NCBI RefSeq assembly: GCF_041296385.1
Contig: NC_091034.1
Span: 62,001-126,000, forward strand
Reading direction: 5' to 3'
Source: Aphelocoma coerulescens
Lineage: Eukaryota > Chordata > Aves > Passeriformes > Corvidae
DNA: 64,000 bases
Of the stretch, positions 10,271 to 24,502 are shown in pieces (position 1 is the first letter of the stretch; every line of letters begins with the position of its first letter). The notes below the pieces were generated by a model. That model saw nothing but the letters and a program-made list of their open reading frames with translations, was not told the origin of the DNA and ran no database searches. The translations under genes and the position numbers were made by a program.

Positions 10271-13200
10271 ATTCCCAAATAAAAGCCCCAAACCCCCTAA
10301 ATCTCCTCAGGACCCCTGCAAAGCCACCCCTTAGCCCCGCCCATTTCCCCTCTAGCCCCGCCCCCTCCCGGCCCTGCCGACCCAAATTCCCCCCCCAAAA
10401 CCCCCCAAAACCCCCAAAATTCCAAAAAAAAACCCCCCAGAGACCCCCAAAAATCCCCTTAAAGACCCAAAATTCCCAAATAAAAGCCCCAATCCCCCTA
10501 AATCTCCTCAGGACCCCTGCAAAGCCACCCCCTTAGCCCCGCCCACTCCCCCTCTAGCCCCGCCCATTTCCCCTTTAGCCCCGCCCCCTCCCGGCCCGGC
10601 CGACCCAAATTCCCCCCCAAAAACCCCCCAAAACCCCCAAAATTCCAAAAAAAAACCCCCCAGAGACCACCAAAAATCCCCTTAAAGACCCAAAATTCCC
10701 AAATAAAAGCCCCAAACCCCCTAAATCTCCTCAGGACCCCTGCAAAGCCACACCTTAGCCCCGCCCATTTCCCCTTTAGCCCCGCCCCCTCCCGGCCCTG
10801 CCGACCCAGATTCCCCCCCAAAACCCCCAAAATTCCAAAAAAAAACCCCCCAGAGACCCCCAAAAATCCCCTTAAAGACCCAAAATTCCCAAATAAAAGC
10901 CCCAAACCCCCTAAATCTCCTCAGGACCCCTGCAAAGCCACACCTTAGCCCCGCCCATTTCCCCTTTAGCCCCGCCCCCTCCCGGCCCTGCCGACCCAAA
11001 TTCCCCCCCAAAAACCCCCAAAATTCCAAAAAAAACCCCCCCAGAGACCCCCAAAAATCCCCTTAAAGACCCAAAATTCCCAAATAAAAGCCCCAAACCC
11101 CCTAAATCTCCTCAGGACCCCTGCAAAGCCACCCCTTAGCCCTGCCCATTTCCCCTTTAGCCCCGCCCCCTCCCGGCCCTGCCGACCCAAATTCCCCCCC
11201 AAAAACCCCCCAAAACCCCCAAAATTCCAAAAAAAAACCCCCCAGAGACCCCCAAAAATCCCCTTAAAGACCCAAAATTCCCAAATAAAAGCCCCAAACC
11301 CCCTAAATCTCCTCAGGACCCCTGCAAAGCCACCCCTTAGCCCCGCCCACTCCCCCTTAGCCCCGCCCATTTCCCCTTTAGCCCCGCCCCCTCCCGGCCC
11401 TGCCGACCCAAATTCCCCCCCAAAACCCCCCCAAAACCCCCAAAATTCCAAAAAAAACCCCCCAGAGACCCCCAAAAATCCCCTTAAAGACCCAAAATTC
11501 CCAAATAAAAGCCCCAAACCCCCTAAATCTCCTCAGGACCCCTGCAAAGCCACCCCTTACCCCACCCACTCCCCCTCTAGCCCCACCCATTTCCCCTTTA
11601 GCCCCGCCCCCTCCCGGCCCTGCCGACCCAAATTCCCCCCCAAAACCCCCCCAAAACCCCCAAAATTCCAAAAAAAAACCCCCCAGAGACCCCCAAAAAT
11701 CCCCTTAAAGACCCAAAATTCCCAAATAAAAGCCCCAAACCCCCTAAATCTCCTCAGGACCCCTGCAAATCCACCCCTTAGCCCCCCCCATTTCCCCTTT
11801 AGCCCCGCCCCCTCCCGGCCCTGCCGACCCAAATTCCCCCCCAAAAACCCCCCAAAACCACCAAAATTCCAAAAAAAAAACCCCCAGAGACCCCCAAAAA
11901 TCCCCTTAAAGACCCAAAATTCCCAAATAAAAGCCCCAAACCCCCTAAATCTCCTCAGGACCCCTGCAAAGCCACCCCTTAGCCCCGCCCATTTCCCCTT
12001 TAGCCCCACCCCCTCCCGGCCCTGCCGACCCAAATTCCCCCCCAAAAACCCCCCAAAACCCCCAAAATTCCAAAAAAAAACCCCCCCAGAGACCCCCAAA
12101 AATCCCCTTAAAGACCCAAAATTCCCAAATAAAAGCCCCAAACCCCCTAAATCTCCTCAGGACCCCTGCAAAGCCACCCCTTAGCCCCGCCCACTCCCCC
12201 TCTAGCCCCGCCCATTTCCCCTCTAGCCCCGCCCCCTCCCGGCCCTGCCGACCCAAATTCCCCCCCAAAAACCCCCCCAAACCCCCAAAATTCAAAAAAA
12301 AAACCCCCCAGAGACCCCCAAAAATCCCCTTAAAGACCCAAAATTCCCAAATAAAAGCCCCAAACCCCCTAAATCTCCTCAGGACCCCTGCAAAGCCACC
12401 CCTTAGCCCCGCCCATTTCCCCTTTAGCCCCGCCCCCTCCCGGCCCTGCCGACCCAAATTCCCCCCCAAAAACCCCCCAAAACCCCCAAAATTCCAAAAA
12501 AAAACCCCCCAGAGACCCCCAAAAATCCCCTTAAAGACCCAAAATTCCCAAATAAAAGCCCCAAACCCCCTAAATCTCCTCAGGACCCCTGCAAAGCCAC
12601 TACTTAGCCCCGCCCATTTCCCCTCTAGCCCCGCCCCCTCCCGGCCCTGCCGACCCAAATTCCCCCCCAAAAACCCCCTAAAACCCCCAAAATTCAAAAA
12701 AAAACCCCCCAGAGACCCCCAAAAATCCCCTTAAAGACCCAAAATTCCCAAATAAAAGCCCCAAACCCCCTAAATCTCCTCAGGACCCCTGCAAAGCCAC
12801 CCCTTAGCCCCGCCCACTCCCCCTCTAGCCCCGCCCATTTCCCCTTTAGCCCCGCCCCCTCCCGGCCCTGCCGACCCAAATTCCCCCCCAAAAACCCCCC
12901 AAAACCCCCAAAATTCCAAAAAAAAACCCCCCAGAGACCCCCAAAAATCCCCTTAAAGACCCAAAATTCCCAAATAAAAGCCCCAAACCCCCTAAATCTC
13001 CTCAGGACCCCTGCAAAGCCACCCCTTAGCCCCGCCCACTCCCCCTCTAGCCCCGCCCATTTCCCCTCTAGCCCCGCCCCCTCCCGGCCCTGCCGACCCA
13101 AATTCCCCCCCAAAACCCCCCCAAAACCCCCAAAATTCCAAAAAAAAACCCCCCAGAGACCCCCAAAAATCCCCTTAAAGACCCAAAATTCCCAAATAAA

Positions 13201-13813
13201 AGCCCCAAACCCCCTAAATCTCCTCAGGACCCCTGCAAAGCCACCCCTTAGCCCCGCCCATTTCCCCTTTAGCCCCGCCCCCTCCCGGCCCTGCCGACCC
13301 AAATTCCCCCCCAAAAACCCCCCAAAACCCCCAAAATTCCAAAAAAAAACCCCCCAGAGACCCCCAAAAATCCCCTTAAAGACCCAAAATTCCCAAATAA
13401 AAGCCCCAAACCCCCTAAATCTCCTCAGGACCCCTGCAAAGCCACCCCTTAGCCCCGCCCATTTCCCCTTTAGCCCCGCCCCCTCCCGGCCCTGCCGACC
13501 CAAATTCCCCCCCAAAAACCCCCCAAAACCCCCAAAATTCCAAAAAAAAACCCCCCCAGAGACCCCCAAAAATCCCCTTAAAGACCCAAAATTCCCAAAT
13601 AAAAGCCCCAATCCCCCTAAATCTCCTCAGGACCCCTGCAAAGCCACCTCTTAGCCCCGCCCACTCCCCCTCTAGCCCCGCCCATTTCCCCTTTAGCCCC
13701 GCCCCCTCCCGGCCCTGCCGACCCAAATTCCCCCCCAAAACCCCCCCAAAACCCCCAAAATTCCAAAAAAAAAACCCCCCAGAGACCCCCAAAAATCCCC
13801 TTAAAGACCCAAA
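10092..13813 (+). repeat. Higher-order repeat, left domain, copy 1 (3722 bp)
   Basis: The unit runs from one 179-bp deleted monomer to the next. Internal markers repeat at nearly the same offset: the GAGACCACC variant at 10669 and 14393 (3724 bp). The ACTACTTAG variant at 12601 recurs at 16548 (3947 bp), showing one extra monomer-sized insertion in the later copy. The boundaries are defined by the marker monomers and are arbitrary in phase. Confidence 0.72.
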
Positions 13814-13992
13814 ATTCCCAAATAAAAGCCCCAAACCCCCTAAATCTCCTCAGGACCCCTGCAAAGCCACCCCTTAGCCCCGCCCATTTCCCCTTTAGCC
13901 CCGCCCCATCCCGGCCCTGCCGACCCAAATTCCCCCCCAAAAACCCCCCAAAACCCCCCAGAGACCCCCAAAAATCCCCTTAAAGACCCAAA
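13814..13992 (+). repeat. Second copy of the 179-bp deleted monomer
   Basis: It has the same 22-bp deletion and the same CCCCATCCCGG variant as 10092-10270, exactly 3722 bp away. Two independent identical deletions with the same linked substitution are unlikely, so the pair marks a duplicated block. Confidence 0.88.
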
Positions 13993-16900
13993 ATTCCCAA
14001 ATAAAAGCCCCAAACCCCCTAAATCTCCTCAGGACCCCTGCAAAGCCACCCCTTAGCCCCGCCCATTTCCCCTCTAGCCCCGCCCCCTCCCGGCCCTGCC
14101 GACCCAAATTCCCCCCCCAAAACCCCCCAAAACCCCCAAAATTCCAAAAAAAAAACCCCCCAGAGACCCCCAAAAATCCCCTTAAAGACCCAAAATTCCC
14201 AAATAAAAGCCCCAATCCCCCTAAATCTCCTCAGGACCCCTGCAAAGCCACCCCCTTAGCCCCGCCCACTCCCCCTCTAGCCCCGCCCATTTCCCCTTTA
14301 GCCCCGCCCCCTCCCGGCCCGGCCGACCCAAATTCCCCCCCCAAAAACCCCCCAAAACCCCCAAAATTCCAAAAAAAAACCCCCCAGAGACCACCAAAAA
14401 TCCCCTTAAAGACCCAAAATTCCCAAATAAAAGCCCCAAACCCCCTAAATCTCCTCAGGACCCCTGCAAAGCCACACCTTAGCCCCGCCCATTTCCCCTT
14501 TAGCCCCGCCCCCTCCCGGCCCTGCCGACCCAGATTCCCCCCCAAAACCCCCAAAATTCCAAAAAAAAAACCCCCCAGAGACCCCCAAAAATCCCCTTAA
14601 AGACCCAAAATTCCCAAATAAAAGCCCCAAACCCCCTAAATCTCCTCAGGACCCCTGCAAAGCCACACCTTAGCCCCGCCCATTTCCCCTTTAGCCCCGC
14701 CCCCTCCCGGCCCTGCCGACCCAAATTCCCCCCCAAAAACCCCCAAAATTCCAAAAAAAACCCCCCCAGAGACCCCCAAAAATCCCCTTAAAGACCCAAA
14801 ATTCCCAAATAAAAGCCCCAAACCCCCTAAATCTCCTCAGGACCCCTGCAAAGCCACCCCTTAGCCCCGCCCACTCCCCCTCTAGCCCCGCCCATTTCCC
14901 CTTTAGCCCCGCCCCCCTCCCGGCCCTGCCGACCCAGATTCCCCCCCAAAAACCCCCCAAAACCCCCAAAATTCCAAAAAAAAACCCCCCAGAGACCCCC
15001 AAAAATCCCCTTAAAGACCCAAAATTCCCAAATAAAAGCCCCAACCCCCCTAAATCTCCTCAGGACCCCTGCAAAGCCACCCCTTAGCCCTGCCCATTTC
15101 CCCTTTAGCCCCGCCCCCTCCCGGCCCTGCCGACCCAAATTCCCCCCCAAAAACCCCCCAAAACCCCCAAAATTCCAAAAAAAAACCCCCCAGAGACCCC
15201 CAAAAATCCCCTTAAAGACCCAAAATTCCCAAATAAAAGCCCCAAACCCCCTAAATCTCCTCAGGACCCCTGCAAAGCCACCCCTTAGCCCCGCCCACTC
15301 CCCCTTAGCCCCGCCCATTTCCCCTTTAGCCCCGCCCCCTCCCGGCCCTGCCGACCCAAATTCCCCCCCAAAACCCCCCCAAAACCCCCAAAATTCCAAA
15401 AAAAACCCCCCAGAGACCCCCAAAAATCCCCTTAAAGACCCAAAATTCCCAAATAAAAGCCCCAAACCCCCTAAATCTCCTCAGGACCCCTGCAAAGCCA
15501 CCCCTTACCCCACCCACTCCCCCTCTAGCCCCACCCATTTCCCCTTTAGCCCCGCCCCCTCCCGGCCCTGCCGACCCAAATTCCCCCCCAAAACCCCCCC
15601 AAAACCCCCAAAATTCCAAAAAAAAACCCCCCAGAGACCCCCAAAAATCCCCTTAAAGACCCAAAATTCCCAAATAAAAGCCCCAAACCCCCTAAATCTC
15701 CTCAGGACCCCTGCAAATCCACCCCTTAGCCCCGCCCATTTCCCCTTTAGCCCCGCCCCCTCCCGGCCCTGCCGACCCAAATTCCCCCCCAAAAACCCCC
15801 CAAAACCACCAAAATTCCAAAAAAAAAACCCCCAGAGACCCCCAAAAATCCCCTTAAAGACCCAAAATTCCCAAATAAAAGCCCCAAACCCCCTAAATCT
15901 CCTCAGGACCCCTGCAAAGCCACCCCTTAGCCCCGCCCATTTCCCCTTTAGCCCCACCCCCTCCCGGCCCTGCCGACCCAAATTCCCCCCCAAAAACCCC
16001 CCAAAACCCCCAAAATTCCAAAAAAAACCCCCCCAGAGACCCCCAAAAATCCCCTTAAAGACCCAAAATTCCCAAATAAAAGCCCCAAACCCCCTAAATC
16101 TCCTCAGGACCCCTGCAAAGCCACCCCTTAGCCCCGCCCACTCCCCCTCTAGCCTCGCCCATTTCCCCTCTAGCCCCGCCCCCTCCCGGCCCTGCCGACC
16201 CAAATTCCCCCCCAAAAACCCCCCCAAACCCCCAAAATTCAAAAAAAAAACCCCCCAGAGACCCCCAAAAATCCCCTTAAAGACCCAAAATTCCCAAATA
16301 AAAGCCCCAAACCCCCTAAATCTCCTCAGGACCCCTGCAAAGCCACCCCTTAGCCCCGCCCATTTCCCCTTTAGCCCCGCCCCCTCCCGGCCCTGCCGAC
16401 CCAAATTCCCCCCCAAAAACCCCCCAAAACCCCCAAAATTCCAAAAAAAAACCCCCCAGAGACCCCCAAAAATCCCCTTAAAGACCCAAAATTCCCAAAT
16501 AAAAGCCCCAAACCCCCTAAATCTCCTCAGGACCCCTGCAAAGCCACTACTTAGCCCCGCCCATTTCCCCTCTAGCCCCGCCCCCTCCCGGCCCTGCCGA
16601 CCCAAATTCCCCCCCAAAAACCCCCTAAAACCCCCAAAATTCAAAAAAAAAACCCCCCAGAGACCCCCAAAAATCCCCTTAAAGACCCAAAATTCCCAAA
16701 TAAAAGCCCCAAACCCCCTAAATCTCCTCAGGACCCCTGCAAAGCCACCCCTTAGCCCCGCCCATTTCACCTCTAGCCCCGCCCCCTCCCGGCCCTGCCG
16801 ACCCAAATTCCCCCCCAAAAACCCCCTAAAACCCCCAAAATTCCAAAAAAAAACCCTCCCAGAGACCCCCAGAAATCCCCTTAAAGACCCAAAATTCCCA

Positions 16901-17760
16901 AATAAAAGCCCCAAACCCCCTAAATCTCCTCAGGACCCCTGCAAAGCCACCCCTTAGCCCCGCCCACTCCCCCTTAGCCCCGCCCACTCCCCCTTTAGCC
17001 CCGCCCCCTCCCGGCCCTGCCGACCCAAATTCCCCCCCAAAAACCCCCCAAAACCCCCAAAATTCCAAAAAAAAACCCTCCCAGAGACCCCCAAAAATCC
17101 CCTTAAAGACCCAAAATTCCCAAATAAAAGCCCCAAACCCCCTAAATCTCCTCAGGACCCCTGCAAAGCCACCCCTTACCCCACCCACTCCCCCTCTAGC
17201 CCCACCCATTTCCCCTTTAGCCCCGCCCCCTCCCGGCCCTGCCGACCCAAATTCCCCCCCAAAACCCCCCCAAAACCCCCAAAATTCCAAAAAAAAACCC
17301 CCCAGAGACCCCCAAAAATCCCCTTAAAGACCCAAAATTCCCAAATAAAAGCCCCAAACCCCCTAAATCTCCTCAGGACCCCTGCAAAGCCACCCCTTAG
17401 CCCCGCCCATTTCCCCTTTAGCCCCGCCCCCTCCCGGCCCTGCCGACCCAAATTCCCCCCCAAAAACCCCCCAAAACCCCCAAAATTCCAAAAAAAAACC
17501 CTCCAGAGACCCCCAAAAATCCCCTTAAAGACCCAAAATTCCCAAATAAAAGCCCCAAACCCCCTAAATCTCCTCAGGACCCCTGCAAAGCCACCCCTTA
17601 GCCCCGCCCATTTCCCCTCTAGCCCCGCCCCCTCCCGGCCCTGCCGACCCAAATTCCCCCCCAAAAACCCCCCAAAACCCCCAAAATTCCAAAAAAAACC
17701 CCCCCAGAGACCCCCAAAAATCCCCTTAAAGACCCAAAATTCCCAAATAAAAGCCCCAAT
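13814..17760 (+). repeat. Higher-order repeat, left domain, copy 2 (about 3.9 kb)
   Basis: This block repeats the order seen in copy 1: deleted monomer, CGGCCCGGCC long monomer, two short monomers, TACCCCACCC monomers, then the ACTACTTAG monomer at 16548. It ends just before the next CGGCCCGGCC long monomer, whose GAGACCACC marker is at 17936. The end coordinate is approximate, because the 179-bp monomer does not recur there. Confidence 0.6.
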
Positions 17761-18583
17761 CCCCCTAAATCTCCTCAGGACCCCTGCAAAGCCACCCCCT
17801 TAGCCCCGCCCACTCCCCCTCTAGCCCCGCCCATTTCCCCTTTAGCCCCGCCCCCTCCCGGCCCGGCCGACCCAAATTCCCCCCCAAAAACCCCCCAAAA
17901 CCCCCAAAATTCCAAAAAAAAACCCCCCAGAGACCACCAAAAATCCCCTTAAAGACCCAAAATTCCCAAATAAAAGCCCCAAACCCCCTAAATCTCCTCA
18001 GGACCCCTGCAAAGCCACACCTTAGCCCCGCCCATTTCCCCTTTAGCCCCGCCCCCTCCCGGCCCTGCCGACCCAGATTCCCCCCCAAAACCCCCAAAAT
18101 TCCAAAAAAAAACCCCCCAGAGACCCCCAAAAATCCCCTTAAAGACCCAAAATTCCCAAATAAAAGCCCCAAACCACCTAAATCTCCTCAGGACCCCTGC
18201 AAAGCCACCCCTTAGCCCCGCCCATTTCCCCTTTAGCCCCGCCCCCTCCCGGCCCTGCCGACCCAAATTCCCCCCCAAAAACCCCCAAAATTCCAAAAAA
18301 AACCCCCCCAAAGACCCCCAAAAATCCCCTTAAAGACCCAAAATTCCCAAATAAAAGCCCCAAACCCCCTAAATCTCCTCAGGACCCCTGCAAAGCCACC
18401 CCTTAGCCCCGCCCACTCCCCCTCTAGCCCCGCCCATTTCCCCTTTAGCCCCGCCCCCTCCCGGCCCTGCCGACCCAGATTCCCCCCCAAAAACCCCCCA
18501 AAACCCCCAAAATTCCAAAAAAAAACCCCCCAGAGACCCCCAAAAATCCCCTTGAAGACCCAAAATTCCCAAATAAAAGCCCC

Positions 18584-21500
18584 AACCCCCCTAAATCTCC
18601 TCAGGACCCCTGCAAAGCCACCCCTTAGCCCTGCCCATTTCCCCTTTAGCCCCGCCCCCTCCCGGCCCTGCCGACCCAAATTCCCCCCCAAAAACCCCCC
18701 AAAACCCCCAAAATTCCAAAAAAAAAACCCCCCAGAGACCCCCAAAAATCCCCTTAAAGACCCAAAATTCCCAAATAAAAGCCCCAAACCCCCTAAATCT
18801 CCTCAGGACCCCTGCAAAGCCACCCCTTAGCCCCGCCCACTCCCCCTTAGCCCCGCCCATTTCCCCTTTAGCCCCGCCCCCTCCCGGCCCTGCCGACCCA
18901 AATTCCCCCCCAAAACCCCCCCAAAACCCCCAAAATTCCAAAAAAAACCCTCCCAGAGACCCCCAAAAATCCCCTTAAAGACCCAAAATTCCCAAATAAA
19001 AGCCCCAAACCCCCTAAATCTCCTCAGGACCCCTGCAAATCCACCCCTTACCCCACCCACTCCCCCTCTAGCCCCACCCATTTCCCCTTTAGCCCCGCCC
19101 CCTCCCGGCCCTGCCGACCCAAATTCCCCCCCAAAACCCCCCCAAAACCCCCAAAATTCCAAAAAAAAAACCCCCCAGAGACCCCCAAAAATCCCCTTAA
19201 AGACCCAAAATTCCCAAATAAAAGCCCCAAACCCCCTAAATCTCCTCAGGACCCCTGCAAATCCACCCCTTAGCCCCGCCCATTTCCCCTTTAGCCCCGC
19301 CCCCTCCCGGCCCTGCCGACCCAAATTCCCCCCCAAAAACCCCCCAAAACCACCAAAATTCCAAAAAAAAAACCCCCAGAGACCCCCAAAAATCCCCTTA
19401 AAGACCCAAAATTCCCAAATAAAAGCCCCAAACCCCCTAAATCTCCTCAGGACCCCTGCAAAGCCACCCCTTAGCCCCGCCCATTTCCCCTTTAGCCCCG
19501 CCCCCCTCCCGGCCCTGCCGACCCAAATTCCCCCCCAAAAACCCCCCAAAACCCCCAAAATTCCAAAAAAAACCCCCCCAGAGACCCCCAAAAATCCCCT
19601 TAAAGACCCAAAATTCCCAAATAAAAGCCCCAAACCCCCTAAATCTCCTCAGGACCCCTGCAAAGCCACCCCTTAGCCCCGCCCACTCCCCCTCTAGCTC
19701 TGCCCATTTCCCCTTTAGCCCCGCCCCCTCCCGGCCCTGCCGACCCAAATTCCCCCCCAAAAACCCCCCAAAACCCCCAAAATTCCAAAAAAAAACCCCC
19801 CAGAGACCCCCAAAAATCCCCTTAAAGACCCAAAATTCCCAAATAAAAGCCCCAAACCCCCTAAATCTCCTTAGGACCCCTGCAAAGCCACCCCTTAGCC
19901 CCGCCCATTTCCCCTTTAGCCCCGCCCCCTCCCGGCCCTGCCGACCCACATTCCCCCCCAAAAACCCCCCAAAACCCCCAAAATTCCAAAAAAAAAACCC
20001 CCCAGAGACCCCCAAAAATCCCCTTAAAGACCCAAAATTCCCAAATAAAAGCCCCAAACCCCCTAAATCTCCTCAGGACCCCTGCAAAGCCACCCCTTAG
20101 CCCCGCCCATTTCCCCTTTAGCCCCGCCCCCTCCCGGCCCTGCCGACCCAAATTCCCCCCCAAAAACCCCCCAAAACCCCCAAAATTCCAAAAAAAAACC
20201 CCCCAGAGACCCCCAAAAATCCCCTTAAAGACCCAAAATTCCCAAATAAAAGCCCCAAACCCCCTAAATCTCCTCAGGACCCCTGCAAAGCCACCCCTTA
20301 GCCCCGCCCACTCCCCCTCTAGCCCCGCCCATTTCCCCTTTAGCCCCGCCCCCTCCCGGCCCTGCCGACCCAAATTCCCCCCCAAAAACCTCCCAAAACC
20401 CCCAAAATTCCAAAAAAAAAACCCCCCAGAGACCCCCAAAAATCCCCTTGAAGACCCAAAATTCCCAAATAAAAGCCCCACACCCCCTAAATCTCCTCAG
20501 GACCCCTGCAAAGCCACCCCTTAGCCCCGCCCACTCCCCCTCTAGCCCCGCCCATTTCCCCTTTAGCCCCGCCCCCTCCCGGCCCTGCCGACCCAAATTC
20601 CCCCCAAAAAACCCCCCAAACCCCCCAAAATTCCAAAAAAAACCATCCCAGAGACCCCCAAAAATCCCCTTAAAGACCCAAAATTCCCAAATAAAAGCCC
20701 CAAACCCCCTAAATCTCCTCAGGACCCCTGCAAAGCCACCCCTTAGCCCCGCCCACTCCCCCTTTAGCCCTGCCCATTTCCCCTTTAGCCCCGCCCCCTC
20801 CCGGCCCTGCCGACCCAAATTCCCCCCCAAAAACCCCCCAAAACCCCCAAAATTCCAAAAAAAACCCCCCCAGAGACCCCCAAAAATCCCCTTAAAGACC
20901 CAAAATTCCCAAATAAAAGCCCCAAACCCCCTAAATCTCCTCAGGACCCCTGCAAAGCCACCCCTTAGCCCCGCCCATTTCCCCTTTAGCCCCGCCCCCT
21001 CCCGGCCCTGCCGACCCAAATTCCCCCCCAAAAACCCCCCAAAACCCCCAAAATTCCAAAAAAAAACCCCCCAGAGACCCCCAAAAATCCCCTTAAAGAC
21101 CCAACATTCCCAAATAAAAGCCCCAAACCCCCTAAATCTCCTCAGGACCCCTGCAAAGCCACCCCTTAGCCCCGCCCACTCCCCCTCTAGCCCCGCCCAC
21201 TCCCCCTCTAGCCCCGCCCCCTCCCGGCCCTGCCGACCCAAATTCCCCCCAAAACCCCCCAAAACCCCCAAAATTCCAAAAAAAAACCCCCCAGAGACCC
21301 CCAAAAATCCCCTTAAAGACCCAAAATTCCCAAATAAAAGCTCCAAACCCCCTAAATCTGCTCAGGACCCCACCAAAGCCACCCCTTAGCCCCGCCCATT
21401 TCCCCTTTAGCCCCGCCCCCTCCCGGCCCTGCCGACCCAAATTCCCCCCCAAAAACCCCCCAAAACCCCCAAAATTCAAAAAAAAAACCCCCCAGAGACC

Positions 21501-24500
21501 CCCAAAAATCCCCTTAAAGACCCAAAATTCCCAAATAAAAGCCCCAAACCCCCTAAATCTCCTCAGGACCCCTGCAAAGCCACCCCTTAGCCCCGCCCAC
21601 TCCCCCTCTAGCCCCGCCCATTTCCCCTTTAGCCCCGCCCCCTCCCGGCCCTGCCGACCCAAATTCCCCCCCAAAAACCTCCCAAAACCCCCAAAATTCC
21701 AAAAAAAACCCCCCCAGAGACCCCCAAAAATCCCCTTAAAGACCCAAAATTCCCAAATAAAAGCCCCAAACCCCCTAAATCTCCTCAGGACCCCTGCAAA
21801 GCCACCCCTTAGCCCCGCCCATTTCCCCTCTAGCCCCGCCCATTTCCCCTTTAGCCCCGCCCCCTCCCGGCCCTGCCGACCCAAATTCCCCCCCAAAAAC
21901 CCCCTAAAACCCCCAAAATTCCAAAAAAAACCCTCCCAGAGACCCCCAAAAATCCCCTTAAAGACCCAAAATTCCCAAATAAAAGCCCCAAACCCCCTAA
22001 ATCTCCTCAGGACCCCTGCAAAGCCACCCCTTAGCCCCGCCCACTCCCCCTTAGCCCCGCCCACTCCCCCTTTAGCCCCGCCCCCTCCCGGCCCTGCCGA
22101 CCCAAATTCCCCCCCAAAAACCCCCCAAAACCCCCAAAATTCCAAAAATAACCCTCCCAGAGACCCCCAAAAATCCCCTTAAAGACCCAAAATTCCCAAA
22201 TAAAAGCCCCAAACCCCCTAAATCTCCTCAGGACCCCTGCAAAGCCACCCCTTACCCCACCCACTCCCCCTCTAGCCCCACCCATTTCCCCTTTAGCCCC
22301 GCCCCCTCCCGGCCCTGCCGACCCAAATTCCCCCCCAAAACCCCCCCAAAACCCCCAAAATTCCAAAAAAAAACCCCCCAGAGACCCCCAAAAATCCCCT
22401 TAAAGACCCAAAATTCCCAAATAAAAGCCCCAAACCCCCTAAATCTCCTCAGGACCCCTGCAAATCCACCCCTTAGCCCCGCCCATTTCCCCTCTAGCCC
22501 CGCCCCCTCCCGGCCCTGCCGACCCAAATTCCCCCCCAAAAACCCCCCAAAACCACCAAAATTCCAAAAAAAAAACCCCCAGAGACCCCCAAAAATCCCC
22601 TTAAAGACCCAAAATTCCCAAATAAAAGCCCCAAACCCCCTAAATCTCCTCAGGACCCCTGCAAAGCCACCCCTTAGCCCCGCCCATTTCCCCTTTAGCC
22701 CCACCCCCTCCCGGCCCTGCCGACCCAAATTCCCCCCCAAAAACCCCCCAAAACCCCCAAAATTCCAAAAAAAACCCCCCCAGAGACCCCCAAAAATCCC
22801 CTTAAAGACCCAAAATTCCCAAATAAAAGCCCCAAACCCCCTAAATCTCCTCAGGACCCCTGCAAAGCCACCCCTTAGCCCCGCCCACTCCCCCTCTAGC
22901 CCCGCCCATTTCCCCTCTAGCCCCGCCCCCTCCCGGCCCTGCCGACCCAAATTCCCCCCCAAAAACCCCCCCAAACCCCCAAAATTCAAAAAAAAAACCC
23001 CCCAGAGACCCCCAAAAATCCCCTTAAAGACCCAAAATTCCCAAATAAAAGCCCCAAACCCCCTAAATCTCCTCAGGACCCCTGCAAAGCCACCCCTTAG
23101 CCCCGCCCATTTCCCCTTTAGCCCCGCCCCCTCCCGGCCCTGCCGACCCAAATTCCCCCCCAAAAACCCCCCAAAACCCCCAAAATTCCAAAAAAAAACC
23201 CCCCAGAGACCCCCAAAAATCCCCTTAAAGACCCAAAATTCCCAAATAAAAGCCCCAAACCCCCTAAATCTCCTCAGGACCCCTGCAAAGCCACTACTTA
23301 GCCCCGCCCATTTCCCCTCTAGCCCCGCCCCCTCCCGGCCCTGCCGACCCAAATTCCCCCCCAAAAACCCCCCAAAACCCCCAAAATTCAAAAAAAAACC
23401 CCCCAGAGACCCCCAAAAATCCCCTTAAAGACCCAAAATTCCCAAATAAAAGCCCCAAACCCCCTAAATCTCCTCAGGACCCCTGCAAAGCCACCCCTTA
23501 GCCCCGCCCATTTCCCCTTTAGCCCCGCCCCCTCCCGGCCCTGCCGACCCAAATTCCCCCCCAAAAACCCCCTAAAACCCCCAAAATTCCAAAAAAAACC
23601 CTCCCAGAGACCCCCAAAAATCCCCTTAAAGACCCAAAATTCCCAAATAAAAGCCCCAAACCCCCTAAATCTCCTCAGGACCCCTGCAAAGCCACCCCTT
23701 AGCCCCGCCCACTCCCCCTTAGCCCCGCCCACTCCCCCTTTAGCCCCGCCCCCTCCCGGCCCTGCCGACCCAAATTCCCCCCCAAAACCCCCCCAAAACC
23801 CCCAAAATTCCAAAAAAAAACCCCCCAGAGACCCCCAAAAATCCCCTTAAAGACCCAAAATTCCCAAATAAAAGCCCCAAACCCCCTAAATCTCCTCAGG
23901 ACCCCTGCAAAGCCACCCCTTAGCCCCGCCCATTTCCCCTTTAGCCCCGCCCCCTCCCGGCCCTGCCGACTCCAATTCCCCCCCAAAAACCCCCCAAAAC
24001 CCCCAAAATTCCAAAAAAAAACCCTCCAGAGACCCCCAAAAATCCCCTTAAAGACCCAAAATTCCCAAATAAAAGCCCCAAACCCCCTAAATCTCCTCAG
24101 GACCCCTGCAAAGCCACACCTTAGCCCCGCCCATTTCCCCTCTAGCCCCGCCCCCTCCCGGCCCTGCCGACCCAAATTCCCCCCCAAAAACCCCCCAAAA
24201 CCCCCAAAATTCCAAAAAAAACCCCCCCAAAGACCCCCAAAAATCCCCTTAAAGACCCAAAATTCCCAAATAAAAGCCCCAAACCCCCTAAATCTCCTCA
24301 GGACCCCTGCAAAGCCACCCCTTAGCCCCGCCCACTCCCCCTCTAGCCCCGCCCATTTCCCCTTTAGCCCCGCCCCCTCCCGGCCCTGCCGACCCAGATT
24401 CCCCCCCAAAAACCCCCCAAAACCCCCAAAATTCCAAAAAAAAACCCCCCAGAGACCCCCAAAAATCCCCTTGAAGACCCAAAATTCCCAAATAAAAGCC

Positions 24501-24502
24501 CC
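18584..24502 (+). repeat. Higher-order repeat, central domain, copy 1 (5919 bp)
   Basis: The unit is measured between successive CCCCAACCCCCC variants (18584 and 24503), each in a monomer preceded by a CTTGAAGACC variant. It contains the ACTACTTAG marker at 23295 and the TCTGCTCAGG/CACCAAAGCC marker at 21360, and both recur in copy 2. Single monomers are gained or lost between copies, so offsets vary by one monomer within the unit. Confidence 0.75.
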
